DNA of 64,000 nt from Macrobrachium rosenbergii (GCF_040412425.1 NC_089782.1:24256622-24320621); one strand, 5' to 3'. Shown: positions 11,663 to 22,960, numbered from the stretch's first letter. The notes: generated by a model from the letters alone, not told the origin. A program made the numbers and translations.

Positions 11663-11860
11663 TATAATACGATTTTGTCGGAACACTGGTCTGGTACTTT
11701 TACGGAATTAAAAATTTAAGTCCTACTTTCCGCAAAATGAGAGTATGAACAATATACGATAATCAGATGTAAATATAACAATAATATAAACTCATAATAT
11801 TCCAAGTCAAAAACCGCAACCAAGTGAATAGCTGGAATATTAAATTTGACGGAAAGATTT

Positions 11861-11994
11861 GGAATATAAAATTTAGGCAAGAAGCCAAGCGCTGGGACCT
11901 GTGAGGTTATGCAACGCTGAAAATAATGTTGAAACAATTGTTAGGAAAGGGTGGCAAGTAAGATGGAAGAAAGATACTATGAAAGGAGGTATGG
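11861..11994 (+). mobile_element. SINE-like element, 3'-truncated fragment
   Basis: Matches the family head ('ggaatataaaatttaggc', 'aagcgctgggacctgtgagg') and then, after an internal deletion, the middle 'caattgttaggaaagggtgg' to 'gaaaggaggta'. The hairpin-bearing 3' third is absent. Confidence 0.75.
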
Positions 11995-12254
11995 AACTTC
12001 TTTTTAAAGTTTTTAAGAACCGCTAAAATAAAGCAGTATAAATAAGTAGCCAATAACATTCTTGCCATTAAACGAGGGAAAATGCTCTGAAAATTGCAGG
12101 ATAACTCTGTTTTCACTAAGCGATGTTTCGAGTGGAAACGCGTTGTTATTCCCTCTTATTCTACTCTTCGTGTAAATCACATTCACAAAATCTCTCGTGG
12201 CGAGTAAACACCTGAAGAACAGAGGAAGTGTACAGGAAGTAGAATCAGTGGGAA

Positions 12255-12850
12255 GGAAGCCGGTGGAAGGGGAGGGTAGGGAAGGGTGGAGGAAGGGGAG
12301 GGTTGGGATGGTGGGGAGGAAGGGGGTGGAAGGTGAGGATGGGGAGGACGGAAGTCGAAGGGGAAGGGAGTTAGGGAAGGGTGGGGAAGGAAGGGAGTAG
12401 GTGGGGGGAGTTGGGGAGGAAGGGATGGGAGTAGGGGATGTGGGAGAGGAAGGGGAAGGGTGGGGAGGAAGGGATAGGGTAGGGGAGAGTGGGGGAGGAA
12501 GGAGGAGTAATGAGTTGGGAGAAAGGTGAAGTGTAGGGGATGGTGGGAGAGGAAGGAAGGGTGGGAAGGAAGGGATAGGGTAGAGGAGAGTGGGGGATGA
12601 AGGGAGGTAACGGGAGTTGGGGGAGAAAGGGGAAGTGTAGGGGATGGTGGGAAAGGAAGGGGAAGGATGGGGAGGAAGGGATAGGGTAGAAATTGAGGAG
12701 GAAGGGGGTAACGGAGTTGGGAGAAAGGGAAGGTAGGGATGGTGGGGAAGGAAGGGAAGGGGGAAGGGTAGGGGATGGTGGAGGAGGAATGGGGAGAGTA
12801 GGAGAGAGTGAGAAAGGAAGGGGGAGGGTGGGGAATGCAAGGGAGGAAGA
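12255..12850 (+). repeat. G-rich homopurine minisatellite
   Basis: About 600 bases are almost purely G and A on the plus strand, made of irregular ~30-70-bp units such as 'gggtggggaggaagggatag', 'gtaggggagagtgggggagg' and 'gggagttgggggagaaagg'. The minus strand reads as a 275-codon Pro/Ser/Leu-rich frame, which is a consequence of composition. Block H near 39.93-40.01 kb has a short C-rich counterpart, so this minisatellite probably grew out of the array unit. Confidence 0.85.
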
Positions 12851-12919
12851 GACGGATAAATGAACTTCTGTTATCGAGACACTACAGTCATCTCCTCTTC
12901 CAATTCTGTTCTTTTCTTC

Positions 12920-13021
12920 TCCTAAGAATGACTCCCTCCAAGTTTCTTCATTAATGAAGACAGGTAAGAATTACAAAAGATAACGTATTGATTAAAACCG
13001 CCATGACGTGCTGATGGACGC

Positions 13022-13063
<42 letters not shown>
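12920..13063 (+). repeat. Array block A (copy 2) and CT tract
   Basis: 'tttcttcattaatgaagaca' followed by 'ggtaagaattacaaaagata' and 'cgtattgattaaaac' repeats block A at 7.5 kb. A CT tract follows at 13,025-13,063. Confidence 0.75.
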
Positions 13064-13065
<2 letters not shown>

Positions 13066-13129
13066 GTTATCTAAGGATGCTGACTTGCAAGCTCCCACTT
13101 TACTGACATCCCCGTTAAGCCAAATGGTG

Positions 13130-13550
13130 GTTTACTTTGCAACTTTTGCATTCCACATCATACCACCGCACAAGGACGTATGTATATTAATGCAAATTAG
13201 CCTTCACTGTTGTGTTCTTGGGCGGAATTAATTTTGGAAGCATAATTTCTGGTAGCATTGTTTTGTCATCGGCGTATATTTTATCATGTCGGATTTATTT
13301 GTTCCTATGAACAGTCCTAAAAGCTGTTATGTAAAGAAGCCGATTACCAAGGAAGCGAAAAGAATGCATCACCTTATGATTCACCTCTTAGACGGATAAC
13401 CCTTTGAATTTTTTTATCAGCCAAAACCTGTACGCTAGTTTTGTGCGCCAATTGTAAGTCTTCTGTTCGTCTTTGGTGTCAGTCATTCTTATTTTAACTG
13501 TCTGCTTCTGCTTGCATTCAAGATTCAGCCACATCAATCTTTCAAGCATC
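13130..13550 (+). repeat. Array block B (plus copy 2)
   Basis: Contains 'gcattccacatcatacc', 'aatgcaaattagcc', 'gatggatg..'-related and 'ctgtacgctagttttgtgcg' segments, and ends with the 'gcattcaagattcagccac' equivalent. More diverged than the 7.8 and 21.6 kb copies. Confidence 0.7.
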
Positions 13551-13779
13551 TTAGAATATACTCTCTTTTATAGGTTGCACCTAAACGAGAATCACAATTA
13601 ACAAGAAATGTTTAGAAGGGCATCAAGAGCTGTGCTCCAATTAGCCTAATCAATCACTGGTTGCATTTGAGCCATAAATTTCCATCAAGTTTCAGTTTCC
13701 GGGATGGAATGGGCCGGGAGTAAGGGGTGGGCTTCCTATCCATTAATGCCTGCACCTTGATTATTCTCTTTAGTAATTA

Positions 13780-14060
13780 TGTGACATTCTTGAAAAGTCA
13801 AGATCAGACATTTTTCATCTTCTATTTTTAAAAAATCCGTTGTTGCCAATAAATTGAAGAAAAGTCTTCTAGGTCCAGGGCTAATATTTTTTTCACGATA
13901 TCGTTCAAAGTTTTTACTGGTTGAATGGAAAACTTCCAACCAATCAGAGGATTTCGATCTCGCGGGAGTGTGCAATGAACTGCCAGGTTGGGATATAAGG
14001 AGGATCAAAACTTTCTTAAAAAAGATTCATCTCATTCTGTGCCACAGTTTTGTTTCTTGA
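13780..14060 (+). repeat. Array block C (plus copy 2)
   Basis: Core 'tttttactggttgaatgg' then 'aaaacttccaaccaatcaga' and 'ggatttcgatctcgcgg', closing with 'gattcatctcattctgtg'. The core is an inverted pair of CCAAT-like motifs. It recurs at 17.1 and 22.8 kb, and inverted at 33.4, 38.75 and 50.95 kb. A 'gatataagg' motif lies ~60 bases beyond the CCAAT motif in this copy only. Confidence 0.7.
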
Positions 14061-14474
14061 ACAAAAAGTTCCCCTGAATTTCCAGTTTTTCTTCCTTGCT
14101 TTCTTTGCGTTGATATAAGTAACTTTCATGAAAGAATTATGAGGCAATGTTACACTGCACAATATCAGTTTTCTGTCTTCAAATGTATATTAATATCGGA
14201 AAGAATAAAGATTACACAATTATAATCACATTGATAAAAACAGTTATGTTGACACCTGGGTTAATGTGTTAAGATTCTGAGATAGTTAATCTGCAAGTTG
14301 ATAATGCTATTTTGCTTTAAAAAGTGTATATGAGAGCGGAATGATTTCAAGGGATGCGCATTCCAGTGTTATCTTATGAGAAAATAAAGCAATCATTCAT
14401 TTTGCACACTTTCCAAATTTATTGTTTAATTCCTTTATAATGTATGATTTCAAGCGTTTTTCTTATTTCCGTAG
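14061..14474. other. Unannotated spacer between blocks C and D
   Basis: AT-rich sequence with partial resemblance to 17,250-17,740 ('acagttatgttgacacctgg' versus 'gaattatgttggcgcggg', each followed by 'gttaatgt'), so it belongs to the duplicated unit. No gene seen. Confidence 0.5.
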
Positions 14475-14895
14475 TTATCCTACGTTCAAAAGCAACTGTG
14501 CAACAGGTAGGTAGGTCAAAGAAAATTCAAACATGAATTGCATAAATGAAAGAAATTTCTGCGTTCATAAATTCCTAACGTATAGGATCCATTCTCTAGA
14601 TTATTCACACATCTTGAATAGTTGTCCTCTGAATTACATGGCTGGGCCATTTATCGGAGCAAGCAAGCAAGCTTCCCTCAACTTCACAAGACTGATCACA
14701 TTACTGGAATTACCTTAGCTCTTGAGAGTCAAGGTCGGAGAAGACCATTTGCCGGTCGATCTCATTTCAGGAGTTCGAAAGGCTGGGAGAACCTAGTCGG
14801 GCTCGAGGTCACGAGTCTGTCGTTCTTAGGTAATTCTGAGATTACTTCTCTCGAAAGAAAGGGACATTGCTTCCCAGGAGGTAGGTCTGTCTTTT
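14475..14895 (+). repeat. Array block D (copy 1)
   Basis: Shares with 17.74-18.12 kb a run of segments: 'gaaaattcaaac'/'gaaaactcattt', 'atccattctctagattattc'/'atccattataaatgagatta', 'agcaagcttccctcaacttc'/'gcaaacttcccttgactcc', 'gatcacattact'/'aatcacattact' and 'gagagtcaaggtcgg'/'tagtcaaggtcgg'. It ends at a poly(T) run. Confidence 0.65.
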
Positions 14896-14937
14896 TTTTT
14901 TTTCCTTGCGCTCAAATTTACATATATTATAGCAAGT

Positions 14938-14965
14938 CACATATATACACATATATATACACAAG

Positions 14966-15039
<74 letters not shown>

Positions 15040-15150
15040 TGTATAGGTACATAGATATATGGTGAAATATGTATATATCTACATATATGTATTATGTATA
15101 TATACATAATATATATATACTTACATACATATGTATGTATAAGAGAGAGA
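14938..15150. repeat. TA microsatellite cluster
   Basis: Two TA tracts (about 14,965-14,991 and 15,000-15,035) with TACATA-rich shoulders, ending in a short GA tract near 15,141-15,154. Confidence 0.95.
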
Positions 15151-15585
15151 GAGAGACCCAGTATTTGCACCTTGACTGTGCTTGCACACAGGAAATTATT
15201 TGCGCCTCAAGTACTGCTTTCAGTAAATATAAAAGTCAGACACGGAGAAAAACTGATAAATAGGAGGATAGGTTAAAACCTTGTCAGCGTCCCCGCAGCG
15301 ATCAGTCGAATAATTCACAGGGAAATCGTTGGAAACAACTGAATACCAATGACACATGAAAACCTCTCAAGATGGCAAATGGCTGTTCTCGGTTAATATC
15401 CATGTCCGTGTGCTTGATATGGTGTAAAAAGAGAGTAATAAAAAGATAAGCGTTTGAATTCCTAAAAAAAAAAAAGCATGAAGACATTTCTTCGTCTAAC
15501 AACCGATTCTTTCATATAACTTTACTGATAAACGGCTGAGCGTAATAACGCGTTGGTAACCACGTTTGTATGTGTACTCGCACGC

Positions 15586-15587
<2 letters not shown>

Positions 15588-15660
<73 letters not shown>

Positions 15661-15674
15661 GAGAGAGAGAGAGA
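15588..15674. repeat. (GA)n-(CAGA)n-(GA)n compound microsatellite
   Basis: A GA tract, then six or so CAGA units, then GA again; flanked by unique sequence. Confidence 0.97.
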
Positions 15675-16149
15675 TCCCTTTCTCCCTAAAAGTTACATTT
15701 CTATCTCTCCCAAAATCTAATAACTTGTTACCATTCACTAAGTCGACATTTTGGTCATTTTTGTTAAAAAATCTACGCATTATCTTTCGTATAATCCTGC
15801 TAAAAACAGAAAGACAAACAAACAAACAAGACAAACAGAACAAAAATATAACTTTCCCCAACTTCGGTGGCGGTGGTAACTATAAGGGACAAGTTATCAA
15901 TTCACAGTTCTATAATGTTATGCTGCTACCTCACCAGTCTTCCCCATTTACTTCAAGTATGTTCATTTTCCTTATGAATGGTTGTGACAAAGTGAATGTG
16001 CTCTGTAGTATAGCTAAGAATGCTTCCAGTTATTTTATTTGATGCACCACTGTACAATGACGACCTTTGATGTAATAATTCCTAAGATCCTGTTTTAGTT
16101 TTATCTAAGACTATTGCCTTATGTTACTTGTTCATAACCTTAAACGTAC
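15675..16149. other. Unannotated spacer
   Basis: No supported feature; contains a short (acaaacaaac) run near 15,814. Confidence 0.45.
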
Positions 16150-16600
16150 AAGCTCCTACTTAACCGAAGACGATACATTATCAAGGTTTCTGTAACCTGT
16201 AATTCGTGTCTTCCCTATCACTACTGGATACAAAGACTCAAGTAAATATATGAAAGTTAGCATCACCCAGTTTGCTCTTGAGAGGAATCAATTTACGTTG
16301 TACAATTTCGCATTGTTTTATGGTCAAACGTTCATTTCACGTCGTCGGATTTTTAATCGCATTTTTTCATGGCCCAAGGACCTTAAATAAAAGGATGATT
16401 CCCAAGGGAGCAACCGTTATGCATCACACACTAAGCCAACTCTGCAGTCTGGTGAACTTTTGATTTTGTGTCTGCCAAAAGCTGTACGCTGGATACGTGC
16501 AAGTGTCTGCCGCAGGTCTCCCGTTCCTCTTTGATGTCAGTCACCGGAATACATCTCTGCTTCCATTTGCAATGAATATTCAGACACGTGAACCAGGTGC
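16150..16600 (+). repeat. Array block B (plus copy 3)
   Basis: 'ccaactctgcagtctggtga', 'aaaagctgtacgctggatac', 'tgcaagtgtctgccgcagg' and 'tgcaatgaatattcagacac' match block B at 7.8 and 21.6 kb. The ATGCAAAT motif of other copies is changed here ('gaaagttagcatc'). Confidence 0.78.
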
Positions 16601-16919
16601 GAGACATCACTGAATAAATATTTTCTATAATTCATACTTGTAATTTTGGTTTATTTACGAGCACTCAGTTAACAGGAAATATCCACGATGGCATCACGAA
16701 TTATGCTCTGATTTGCTTAATCAAATCACCGCCAGTATTTGTGCTCTGAATTTCCACAGGGATTCAGTTTCCCGACATTAAAGCAGGAGAGTTTTCTTCC
16801 CTTACTCGCAAGCAACTCGACTATCGCCCTCCGTAATTAGGCGACCCGTTCCTGAAAACTTTGACATTGTAATGATCTCCGCGTCTTCCAAGACCACTCC
16901 TTTTTCATATTCCTCCTCT

Positions 16920-17240
16920 TTGAAAATCTGTTGATGCCAATCGACTGAGGGAGGCAGTTTTAACTATTACGCTTATTTTCAATATCGAGTCAAAGAGAGT
17001 TTCCCCTCCCTCGGGAGATAAAAAATAAAAAACGGGTGGATCAAGCCCTCATCGACGTCTTTTATGTCCGAGATATCATTCCGAGTTTTTATTGGCTGAA
17101 AGGGAAACTTCCAGCCAATCAGAGGATTTGGGTCTCGTGGCAGGGTGCAATGAATTGCCAGGTCTTGGATCTAATCTCTTTTCAAAACGATTCATCTCAT
17201 TATGATGTTTATTTGGGAAGTCTGAGCAGCGGTTTTGTCT
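16920..17240 (+). repeat. Array block C (plus copy 3)
   Basis: 'gagtttttattggctgaaag' then 'ggaaacttccagccaatcag' and 'aggatttgggtctcgtgg', then 'gcaatgaattgccaggt' and 'cgattcatctcatta' match block C at 13.8 kb. The upstream part, with 'cctccctcgggag', matches the inverted copy at 33.49 kb. Confidence 0.78.
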
Positions 17241-17739
17241 GTTGAATTGGATGTTACTTCGATTTTCTAGTTCTTCTTCTTGCTCTATTTGCGTCAATAC
17301 AGTTTCATTTTGTAATAAATTAAGTCTGTTAGTGTAATCAGGAGGAACTTACTTTTCCCACTGAGAGCTTTAGGTTTTATAAGCCCCTAGTGCAACTACA
17401 ATATCCGGTATGAAATAAAATAAGTGGAAATGTTACTCGGTACAAAATCTCAAAAAGATATTAATAAATTAAAGAATAAAAATCACACTTACTAAAATCA
17501 GTAATGAAGGAATTATGTTGGCGCGGGAGTTAATGTTTGAATCTTGATAGTTATTCTTCAAATTGATAGTGATGTATTGCCTTCTACACTGGATACTGAA
17601 AGTAGAATTAATTCAAGGGATGTTTAGTCCAGTCTCAATCTTATTAAAAAAATCATTCCTACAACAGGATTGCGTTTTTCACTTTTCAATCCTTTCTAAC
17701 ATACCATTTCCCTTCTAGCCTCTTCCTTATTTCTGTAGT

Positions 17740-18101
17740 TAACTGTCAACAGAGAGCAGTTGTGCGAAAGTGGGTAAAAAACGAAAACTCATTTAGGAAA
17801 TTTCATCTACATTAGTTCCTGGAGACATGGCAGATTTTCCTGCAAAGTTCCCTAAACACAGAATCCATTATAAATGAGATTAATCAAATATTCTAAGCAG
17901 ATATCCATTTGGGTACTTGACTTGAGTTATGTATCAGTGGAAGCAAACTTCCCTTGACTCCACGTGATTAATCACATTACTAACTTCGCTCTTCTTAGTC
18001 AAGGTCGGCGGGGGAGGTCTTATCCATGACGATCTCAGTTCGGGAATTCAAGGATTCAAATGGTGAAAGAACTTAGTTATCATCACATATCCGAGAGTCG
18101 T
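17740..18101 (+). repeat. Array block D (copy 2)
   Basis: See block D at 14.5 kb for the shared segments; both lie about 0.7-0.9 kb after block C. Diverged by many substitutions and indels. Confidence 0.65.
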
Positions 18102-18189
18102 TGTTTCCCGTTTTCCTGGAAAGTTTTCTTTGTTTCCCGTTTTCCTGGAAAGTTTTCTTTGTTTCCCGTTTTCCTGGAAAGTTTTCTTT
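18102..18189 (+). repeat. 29-bp tandem repeat, three copies
   Basis: The unit 'tgtttcccgttttcctgg' plus 'aaagttttctt' is repeated at 18,102, 18,131 and 18,160 with essentially no divergence, indicating recent slippage or duplication. Confidence 0.95.
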
Positions 18190-18359
18190 GGTAACTTTCG
18201 TCGATAAATATGGGTCAGTTGCTTCCTTCAAAGTAGGTCTTTCTACGTCTTATAATTTTACTTTTTCTTAAATTACATCACTTCATGAGGTTTTACATTT
18301 CGGCAGCCGCCTTATTTTTTACTTAAGCAAGCATTTTACACGCCTACGTACACTGTTTA

Positions 18360-18508
18360 TCGTTGTTTCTAAAACAAGCAGATGGTCGAATCCTGCCGGG
18401 GACAAAGCACTCGCCAGTTATAATTCCCCTGGGATGTAATTCCCATGGTATAGTTAAGTGGACGTTAGACGATTTTTATGAGCATAAAGTCACGCTTATA
18501 TAAGGGAC

Positions 18509-18512
<4 letters not shown>
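18360..18512 (+). mobile_element. Probable tRNA-derived SINE fragment
   Basis: 'gatggtcgaatcctgccgg' (18,382-18,400) resembles a B box and the T arm of a tRNA. It is followed by 'attcccctgggatgtaattc', 'ccatggtatagttaagtgg' and 'gtcacgcttatataaggg', then a TA tract. I recall a similar body from invertebrate SINEs ending in TA repeats, but could not check this. The A box is not clear, so the head is probably truncated. Confidence 0.4.

Positions 18513-18548
<36 letters not shown>
18513..18548. repeat. (TA)n microsatellite
   Basis: TA tract at the 3' end of the preceding SINE-like fragment. Confidence 0.95.
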
Positions 18549-18553
<5 letters not shown>

Positions 18554-18590
18554 GATTATTATGATTATTTACTTTTGCGTGATTATTTAT

Positions 18591-18729
18591 CACACATTAT
18601 TATTAGGTGAAAAATAAGAAACTGGGTGTAGGTCTGACCGGTTTTCGACTTTATTTCAAGCCTTCGTCAATGGCTTGAAAAATAAACCGGTCGGAACACC
18701 AGCTTCTATTTTTCACCTTGTAATGTGTG
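18591..18729. repeat. Foldback (inverted repeat) element
   Basis: The left arm (18,591-18,654: 'cacacattattattaggtg', 'aaaaataagaaactgggtgt', 'gaccggttt') pairs with the right arm (18,676-18,729: 'aaaccggtcggaacaccagc', 'tatttttcacctt', 'aatgtgtg'). The loop carries a second stem, 'ttcaagcc' with 'ggcttgaa'. TA tracts flank both sides. Such gaccggttt/tcaagcc hairpins are common at the edges of invertebrate retroelements, but the parent element is not visible here. Confidence 0.75.
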
Positions 18730-18749
18730 ATATTATTTTTTCATATGTC

Positions 18750-18763
18750 TTCATATATATATA

Positions 18764-18797
<34 letters not shown>

Positions 18798-18911
18798 TAT
18801 ATATATGATATACATATATAATATATATATTATACATAATATATACATAAATATATATACTATATAATATACACACAACACATATAAATATATATATATA
18901 TATACACGTGT
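18750..18911. repeat. TA-rich microsatellite cluster
   Basis: Imperfect TA/TATAC tracts. Confidence 0.9.
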
Positions 18912-19711
18912 CTATAAAATGTATCTTACATGAACATGCACATAGGTTATACAGCATTTCTGGTTCATACAAAATTCATGTAAATCCATTCCAGTATAAC
19001 GAGTAAACCCTGCACTATTCTGGGTTAGTCCTGAATCACCGTTAGCCAATATGTATCATTTAGACAGCTAATGAGTTTGGTCTAGAATTACACAACAGTA
19101 TTTCTATAGCAGTTCCACGACTAACCGGTGCCCGTACTTTCAATTTGGGCTTTTATGGAACGATAGCATTTTAAGATTTGATTGTGCTGGATAGATTTCT
19201 TGACCTTAACCAGTATTTTCTATGAATAGCTATTTTGAATAGCCATTTGATAAAAAAAAAACCTTAAGCGCCCTTACGATCAATAATTAAATGATTTGAG
19301 ACCATTTTTGTATCGATTTTGCAACTATAAAACACCTGTAGACCTCTCGACAAATCGCTATTTATGATTTGATGAAAATATGATCGCCTAAAAGAAATAT
19401 AACGTCCAAAAATTAATCGTCGCTAAATGCAGTCTATTTTGACGCCTGATGTAATATATCCCACTTCAACAACAGAGATTATGTCAGCCGGGCCTGAAGC
19501 TCATTTACCTATTTGAATGATTACCCAAACGAAATCTGCCGTTAAAGGCCTGTAATTAGGAAGCTATTTAATGACAATTAACGTTTTCCCTCTGACAGGG
19601 CGAAGGTAATTCATTTCTCCTTTCAAAACTGGATCATTTCAAAACTGGAAATGATCCATTTCACTGAGGTGGTGATGTATCTCGTCTTTAACACGACGGC
19701 GACGCTGCAGT
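18912..19711. other. Unannotated stretch
   Basis: AT-rich, no supported coding or repeat feature. 'gttaaaggcctgtaattagg' followed by 'aagctatttaatgacaatta' and 'ccctctgacagggcgaaggtaattc' (about 19,541-19,611) recurs at about 24.45-24.53 kb, so this is another diverged block of the array. An inverted relative is at about 37.46-37.53 kb ('ctgaatgccattaaacagct' 'tcctaatt'). Confidence 0.55.
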
Positions 19712-19729
19712 GAGGAAAACAGAAGTGAG

Positions 19730-19872
19730 TGAGTCTCCGACTTCATCGCAGTATGAACGCCTGTACTGCGTTCGTGATCTGTTTCTGTCTTTTTGTATTC
19801 TTTATGGATGTTTACTAGGCAAATTATGGATCTCTCTCCCTCCCTCTCTCTCTCTCTTACTAGGCAAATTAT

Positions 19873-19909
<37 letters not shown>

Positions 19910-20136
19910 CATCGCAGCATGATCGATTGTACTGTTTCCGTGATTTAATTCTACTTTTCTGTAGTCTTCATGCATATTTCCAGCTCATATTATGGGATTC
20001 TCTCTCTCTCCCTCTGTCTGGCTCTCTCTCTTTCTCTCTCTCTGTTGATAGCAGTCTGAACACCTGCACTGCGTTCGTGATCTAATTCTGCCTTTTTGTA
20101 GTCTTCATGCATGTTTACTACGCATATTATGGACCT

Positions 20137-20168
<32 letters not shown>

Positions 20169-20256
20169 GCTGGATCTTAGCATGATCGATTACATTGTTT
20201 CCGTGATTTAATTCTACCTTTCTGTAGTCTTCATGCATATTTCCTGCTCATATTAT

Positions 20257-20293
<37 letters not shown>

Positions 20294-20375
20294 CTGAAAA
20301 AGCAGTATGAACACCAGTACTGCGTTCTTGATTTATTCAACCTTTATAGCCTTCACGCATTTACTCACGCATATT

Positions 20376-20410
<35 letters not shown>
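19730..20410 (+). repeat. CT-punctuated minisatellite, ~5 units
   Basis: Units of ~110-140 bp consist of a CT tract plus a spacer with the order 'cagtatgaac(g/a)cctgtact', 'gcgttcgtgatct', 'tttttgta(g/t)tctt', 'atgcatatttcc' and 'catattatgg'. Spacers begin near 19,745, 19,912, 20,044, 20,172 and 20,299. The CT tracts differ in length. Open frames across it are Ser-Leu runs. Confidence 0.88.
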
Positions 20411-20412
<2 letters not shown>

Positions 20413-20500
20413 ACAGTGTCCAAAGATCCACCCTATGATTCTTACTTCCCTTAACTCCCGTGCTGACATATGGCTCTCTTAATCTGAAACCGACCAACAT

Positions 20501-20502
<2 letters not shown>

Positions 20503-20538
<36 letters not shown>
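20503..20538. repeat. (CT)n microsatellite
   Basis: Uninterrupted CT tract. Confidence 0.97.
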
Positions 20539-20541
<3 letters not shown>

Positions 20542-20691
20542 ACAGATCTGAACAAGTATATAATTAACTGATGAACCAGCATGAAGGAAGGCGAGCGTCA
20601 ATGTCTGTATGATTTTGTATGAAATCAAAACGACTAGTCAGCAAAGCCCCCTCGGCTATTATCCAGATCTGAGCAATTATCGTCTTGGAGC

Positions 20692-20693
<2 letters not shown>

Positions 20694-20722
<29 letters not shown>
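20694..20722. repeat. (GA)n microsatellite
   Basis: Uninterrupted GA tract. Confidence 0.97.
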
Positions 20723-20726
<4 letters not shown>

Positions 20727-20877
20727 CGAAAGTTAAGCGTTTAAGTTTGTCCTTCTGACAGCATTAATCATAAACATCTCCGTGTACTTACAGGTGTCTT
20801 GTGTTGACATCTGTGTCTGTGCGAGAGCCTTCATCGACCTTGTCCGTGCGTTTCAGACTGCGTGCGTGCGCGCTCTT

Positions 20878-21599
<722 letters not shown>

Positions 21600-22020
21600 A
21601 TGATGCCGAAGGGGTTTCACTCTGCAACCCGCGTATTCCGCATCATAGCCGGATACAAAGGCAAATGCAAATAAATGCAAATTAGACTTAGCCGGTATGA
21701 TCTTGAGCGGCGGCATACACTTCGGTAGCACAATTTCCCTCCGTATTGTTTTATCGTCGACACATATTCCATCAGGCGGGATTTTAGTCGTTTCTCTTGA
21801 GGGTCCCAAAGGATGCGTGTGAAGGGGATGATTGCCAAGGAAGCGAATATTATGCATCGCATCCTAAGGCAGAGCTCCGCAGTCTGGTGAACTTTGTGTC
21901 AGCCGAAAGCTGTACGCTGGATGTGCAAGTGTCTGCCGCAGGTCTTCAGTTCCTCTTTGATGTCAGTCACTGTAATACTGCTGTATCTGTTTCTTGCTTG
22001 CAATGAATATTCAGCCATAT
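21600..22020 (+). repeat. Array block B (plus copy 4)
   Basis: Well-preserved copy: 'gcgtattccgcatcatagcc', 'aaatgcaaattagactt', 'cttcggtagcacaatttccc', 'tccgcagtctggtgaactt', 'gtacgctggatgtgcaagtg' and 'tgcaatgaatattcagcc'. In the opposite sense, an 81-codon frame resembles a frame in the 34.1-kb copy. The frame is broken in the other copies, so it is not called a gene. Confidence 0.8.
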
Positions 22021-22295
22021 GAACGAGGCAAGGAAGATTCTTTTATTATTTTACTGTGCAATTCTCGCAAATCTTCACTCGTATGGGTTCTGTCACTATC
22101 TGATTTTCTCACTGAGAATGAATGGATTACGATGCCTGCGTCTGCTTTCCGATTTGCTTAAAAAAAACAGAGAATTAGGATTTATGCAAACTATTTCCAT
22201 TAGTTTTTCCATTTGCACTCACTAATTTCCACTCCATGCGTCCTCCACTGTAATTAGGTGACTCAGTCTGGAAAACTCGGTCCTTGTAATAAAGT

Positions 22296-22611
22296 CCCCC
22301 GTAGGGGGATAGTGTCGTCTGTGCACCTCATGCGGTGCACTGTTGGCATTTCTGAATGTTCTTTACAGCGTGCCTTCGGCCCATATAGCTACATCCCCTT
22401 TCATTCCTTTTACTGTACTCCTTTCATATTCTCTTTCTTCCGTCTTACTTTCCACCCTCTCCTAACAGCTGATTCACAGTGCAATTACGAAGCTTTCCTC
22501 CTGTTACACCTTTCAAACTTTTACTGTCAATTGCCGTTTCAGCGCTGAATGGCCTCATTGGTCCCAGTACTTGGCCTTTGGCCTAAGTTCTATATTCAAT
22601 CAATCAATCAA
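22296..22611 (-). mobile_element. SINE-like element inserted between blocks B and C
   Basis: Complete minus-strand copy from 'cccccgtaggggg' (its 3' end, here left) to 'cctaagttctatattc'. Flanking 'cttgtaata' (22,283) and 'cttataata' (22,612) are a likely diverged target duplication. It separates blocks B and C of this array unit. Confidence 0.85.
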
Positions 22612-22679
22612 CTTATAATAGTCACATTTCCTCCACGATCCTGTCTGTTTTCAGCTTAACTTTATTTTAATTTCACAGA

Positions 22680-22905
22680 TGCCAAGAGATCGGGAGAAAT
22701 CATTTTAAGTCTCAAAACCTCACCTTCCATTTCGAGTCAAACAGGGATCCTTCCCTCGTCAAATATGAAATACAAATGGGCGTATGGAACGCCCTCACCG
22801 AAACTTTTTGCGTCTAACATAATATCATTTCGAGTTTTCATTGGACGGGGTGAAAACTCCCACGACCAGTCAAGAGAATCCGAGATTCGTGACTGAAAGA
22901 GTACA
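22680..22905 (+). repeat. Array block C (plus copy 4)
   Basis: 'tttcgagtcaaacagggatc', 'ttccctcgtcaaat', 'tttcgagttttcattgga' and 'cgaccagtcaagagaatccg' correspond to block C, but the second CCAAT motif is degraded to 'ccagtcaag'. Confidence 0.65.
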
Positions 22906-22960
22906 CAAACTTTTAACACTCACATTGGGAATTTTAATCGTGACTTTTAAATCATCTGCT

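Noticed and set aside
12013..12840. 275-codon Pro/Ser/Leu-rich minus frame
   Set aside because: Mirrors the G/A-rich minisatellite on the other strand; the repeat units are irregular and not multiples of three.
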